From assembly GCA_023249895.1 (NCBI GenBank), contig JAHFBS010000026.1:1-8687 (forward strand): a stretch of DNA of 8,687 bases. The letters run 5' to 3'. A program made the translations under genes and the position numbers. The DNA comes from a bacterium (GTDB lineage Bacteria > Babelota > Babeliae > Babelales > RVW-14). The notes under the pieces are model-generated. The model did no database searches and was not told where the DNA came from. It worked only from the letters and a program-made list of their open reading frames with translations. This document shows, piece by piece, positions 6,032 through 8,687 of the stretch (position 1 is its first letter; each line of letters opens with the position of its first letter).

Positions 6032-7243
6032 ATGAAAGCTTTAATAGAATCATTTGAAAAAATAAGTGCCAAATATCAGGCCCGCCGTGAACACTTTGTT
6101 ACGGTCATTGAGCACTTCAAGTCCAAAGGGTATCAAGATCTTTACCAAAAATGCAATCGTCGCTTAGAAGAGGCTGATGCATTATTAAAGTCTCTTACTC
6201 ATGAATTAGTTACCATGCAGGGGCGCGTGGACAAAGCCGCCGCAAAATCGCAGGTCAAAGCGTTTAAGCGAGCATATAGAGAGCTTCATGAATTAACTAA
6301 GCCTTCATGGCGTCAATGGCTTGAAGCTGTTGTTGTTGCGTTGGCATTGGCACTTGTTCTGCGCAACTTTTTGTTTGGCCTTTATCATGTGCCAACAGGG
6401 TCAGCAGAGCCAAATATTCTGGTAGGCGATCGCATTTGGGGCAACAAAATGGCCTATTACATCTCACCGGTGCATCGTGGAGATTTGGTGATTTTTGATA
6501 ATCCAAAGTTTGAATACGATAAATCAAATAAATTTTATGAATTATGGCAACGGTATATAGGCTTTCCAGTTCCACTTCTTGGACTTGGTACCGGACCTGA
6601 TAACTGGGTAAAACGTGTTATCGCCGTGCCGGGCGATACCATTGAAGGTCGTGTTGAAGAAGGCAAGACTGTTATTTATCTTAATGGTAAAAAGCTTAAA
6701 GAACCTTATGTTAATACGTTTCCGTTGATGCGTGTTCGTCGAACCAAGGGGCTTATCCCTTGGGCAAATATCGGCCCGTTATCGGTTCCTCAGTTCTTGC
6801 ATTATGAATATCGAGAACCATCTCCAAAATATACCTATGATCCATCAAAATCTTTGGCACAACAACCGTATTATGCAATTGATGAAGAGGATGTCGTTCG
6901 TCGCCCCGATACGCTTGAGCCCGATTTGGATTATGCCTTTACGCCTGCTTATAAATATCACGACATGGGATGTTACGATATTTTTGGCCCTTATGTTATT
7001 CCTGATGATTGTTATTGGGTTATGGGTGATAGCAGGAAGAACAGTGAAGATAGCCGTTGGTGGGGATTTTTGAACAAAGATCGTATTCACGGTCGTGCAA
7101 GTTTTGTTATTTATTCGATTGATAGCGAAGAAGCATTCTGGCTCTTTGATCTTATCAAGCATCCAATTGATTTTTGGACGCGTCATGTGCGTTGGAACAG
7201 ATTCTTCAAAGGGTTGAATGGACAAAAGGCAAGTTATGAATAA
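6032..7243 (+). CDS. lepB: Signal peptidase I with N-terminal helical extension
   Basis: This 403-residue membrane serine protease should remove signal peptides from exported proteins, with its catalytic domain on the outer face. Residues 1-92 are charged and helical, likely a cytoplasmic coiled coil. One hydrophobic helix spans about 97-117, compared with two in E. coli Lep (324 residues). Type I peptidase boxes follow in order: the nucleophile box PTGSAEPN with Ser124, GD at 132-133, RGDLVIF (149-155), the general-base box VKRVIAVPGD with Lys194, and GDSRKNSEDSRWWG (332-345). Both catalytic residues are present, but the usual Met after the serine is Ala and the usual Thr is Asn. The ATG has only a weak ribosome site and an in-frame TAG five codons upstream fixes the start. 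The last 8 nt overlap metG. Confidence 0.93.
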   Translation: MKALIESFEKISAKYQARREHFVTVIEHFKSKGYQDLYQKCNRRLEEADALLKSLTHELVTMQGRVDKAAAKSQVKAFKRAYRELHELTKPSWRQWLEAVVVALALALVLRNFLFGLYHVPTGSAEPNILVGDRIWGNKMAYYISPVHRGDLVIFDNPKFEYDKSNKFYELWQRYIGFPVPLLGLGTGPDNWVKRVIAVPGDTIEGRVEEGKTVIYLNGKKLKEPYVNTFPLMRVRRTKGLIPWANIGPLSVPQFLHYEYREPSPKYTYDPSKSLAQQPYYAIDEEDVVRRPDTLEPDLDYAFTPAYKYHDMGCYDIFGPYVIPDDCYWVMGDSRKNSEDSRWWGFLNKDRIHGRASFVIYSIDSEEAFWLFDLIKHPIDFWTRHVRWNRFFKGLNGQKASYE

Positions 7244-8687
7244 GAAAAAATTTTATATTACGACGCCAATCTATTATCCCAATGCAAAACCGCATATTGG
7301 TACGCTTTATACCACCTTACTTGCCGATGTTTTTGCACGATGGCAAAAGTTGATGCAATCAGATGTGTGCTTTTTGACCGGTACTGATGAACATGGTCAA
7401 AAAATACAAGAAGCTGCTGCGGCAAAAAACATTGCGCCAAAGGCTTTTGTTGATTCAATAATTCCTGCTTTCAAGCAAGCATGGAAGCGCTATGAAATTG
7501 ATTACACCAAATTCATAAGAACAACCGATCAAGAGCACGAAAAATGCGTGCAATCTGTTTTTCTTAAGCTTATTGAGCAGGGCGATATTTATAAATCAAC
7601 CTACACCGGACATTATTGTGTCGGCTGCGAAGCATTTGTATCTCTTTCAGGCGAAGCTTTGAAAGATGAATCAGGCGCGTATGTTTGTCTTATTCATAAA
7701 AAGCCCCTACAAGAGCAGTCTGAAGAGGGATACTTTTTTAGATTGTCCGCGTACCAAGAAGCATTACTCAAATTTTACGAAGAGCATCCCGATTTTATAA
7801 CGCCCAAAGAACGTCTCCAAGAAGTTATCTCATTTGTAAAATCTGGACTTAAAGATTTGAGCATTTCACGTAAACACGTGAGCTGGGGCGTACCATTTCC
7901 TGGCGATGAATCGTATACCATTTACGTATGGGCCGATGCGCTTATGAATTACTTGAGCGGCATTGGTTACGGACAAGGTGATGCAAAACATGATGCGCTT
8001 GCAGCCAAGTGGTGGCCTGCAGATGTGCATCTGATGGCAAAAGATATTGTGCGGTTTCATGCGGTGCACTGGCCTGCTTTTTTGATGGCACTTGGATTGT
8101 CATTACCTAAAAAATTGGTGGTACACGGTTACATTTTGATGGGCGATCAAAAGATGTCCAAATCACTGGGCAATGCACTTGATCCAGAACAGCTTGCCGA
8201 TTGGTATGGGCATGAGGCAGTGCGTTACTATTTGATGCGCCAGATGGCTATTACTCAAGACGGCCGTTTTGATATTAAAGATCTTGAAGAGCGCATTAGC
8301 GCCGATTTGGCCAATAATCTTGGCAATCTTTTAAATCGTATGTTAACGCTTGCTACCAATCATGGACTTTGTGAAATTAAGGCTCCTTCAACACTTGAAG
8401 CTCCTTCATCTGCATTACGCGAAAAATGTGGTGATACCTTTAGAGGCTATTGGGAAGAGATGAATAAATATTCTGTTCATCTCGCTTTGGCTCAGGCATG
8501 GAGATTTTTGTCTGATATTAATGCCTATTTTCATGCACAGCAGCCATGGACACTTGCAACGCGTAATAAAGAGCTTTTTGCTGAGGTTATTGCCTCAACA
8601 TGCCAAGGGCTCTATGCCATAGGGATCATGGCCTGGCCAATAATGCCCAAAAAAATGGAAGAATTATTGGCGGCATTAGGGCATAAA
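7236..8687 (+). CDS. metG: Methionyl-tRNA synthetase, 3' end beyond window
   Basis: This class I aminoacyl-tRNA synthetase charges tRNA-Met in the cytoplasm. The frame is open from ATG 7236 to the last base (484 codons), so the C-terminus is missing. AAGG (7226-7229) lies six bases upstream, and the ATG overlaps the lepB stop (ATGAATAA). The ATP-binding motif reads HIGT (20-23) instead of HIGH. GTDEHGQKI follows, then a zinc knuckle of the Cys-x2-Cys / Cys-x2-His type (Cys128, Cys131, Cys151, His154), the WADAL segment, KDIVRFHAVHWPAF, and an intact KMSKS (306-310). The anticodon-binding helical domain begins near ANNLGNLLNR (359-368). The single zinc knuckle fits the B. subtilis-like form rather than the E. 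coli form. Whether a C-terminal tRNA-binding domain follows cannot be seen. Confidence 0.97.
   Translation, partial: MNKKKFYITTPIYYPNAKPHIGTLYTTLLADVFARWQKLMQSDVCFLTGTDEHGQKIQEAAAAKNIAPKAFVDSIIPAFKQAWKRYEIDYTKFIRTTDQEHEKCVQSVFLKLIEQGDIYKSTYTGHYCVGCEAFVSLSGEALKDESGAYVCLIHKKPLQEQSEEGYFFRLSAYQEALLKFYEEHPDFITPKERLQEVISFVKSGLKDLSISRKHVSWGVPFPGDESYTIYVWADALMNYLSGIGYGQGDAKHDALAAKWWPADVHLMAKDIVRFHAVHWPAFLMALGLSLPKKLVVHGYILMGDQKMSKSLGNALDPEQLADWYGHEAVRYYLMRQMAITQDGRFDIKDLEERISADLANNLGNLLNRMLTLATNHGLCEIKAPSTLEAPSSALREKCGDTFRGYWEEMNKYSVHLALAQAWRFLSDINAYFHAQQPWTLATRNKELFAEVIASTCQGLYAIGIMAWPIMPKKMEELLAALGHK

Noticed and set aside
6650..7018. Large spacing between the lysine box and the GDSRKNS box of signal peptidase as a novel insertion
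   Set aside because: About 140 residues is close to the spacing I recall for E. coli Lep, so it is not unusual.
167..8687. Search for CRISPR, insertion sequences, tRNA or toxin-antitoxin genes
   Set aside because: No regular repeats, transposase motifs, cloverleaf or small gene pairs were visible; gaps between genes are at most 85 nt.

Overview
The window is a moderately AT-rich, gene-dense bacterial segment. Every gene I can support lies on the + strand: eight protein genes, the last cut by the window end. I see no RNA genes, mobile elements or CRISPR arrays. Gene order is: a histidine-rich six-helix membrane protein of unrecognised family (167-856); a polyamine-type ABC importer in canonical order potA, potB, potC, potD (891-4790); a second, tandem potD paralogue (4825-5946); an atypical signal peptidase I (6032-7243); and the start of a methionyl-tRNA synthetase gene (7236 to the end).

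Genes 1-6 look like one transcription unit. Gaps are 34 nt, 0 nt, 5 nt, an 8-nt overlap, and 34 nt. A candidate extended -10 promoter with an adjacent perfect dyad lies just upstream of gene 1. An 85-nt gap separates the second potD from lepB; it carries a lone -10-like hexamer and a G-rich leader. lepB and metG overlap by 8 nt. PotA is the cytoplasmic ATPase, PotB and PotC form the channel, and the two PotD-like proteins would feed it. Both PotDs look membrane-anchored rather than freely periplasmic, and several of the aromatic residues that grip polyamines in E. coli PotD are replaced, so the true substrate is open.

The organism cannot be fixed from this window. A bacterium with polyamine import, an E. 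coli-sized but divergent Lep with a non-canonical catalytic box, and a MetRS with HIGT in place of HIGH suggests a divergent, possibly host-associated lineage. Candidatus Dependentiae (TM6) or a similar intracellular group is my guess, at low confidence.

The best candidate for something undescribed is the first gene. It is built from two three-helix repeats sharing HLP, RLF, FHFxHI and P..CTxSD...P motifs, which implies an inverted-repeat transporter-like fold rich in His, Cys and Asp. Secondary points are the altered PotD pocket, the PotD membrane anchors, the Lep catalytic-box substitution and the ~95-residue cytoplasmic extension on Lep.
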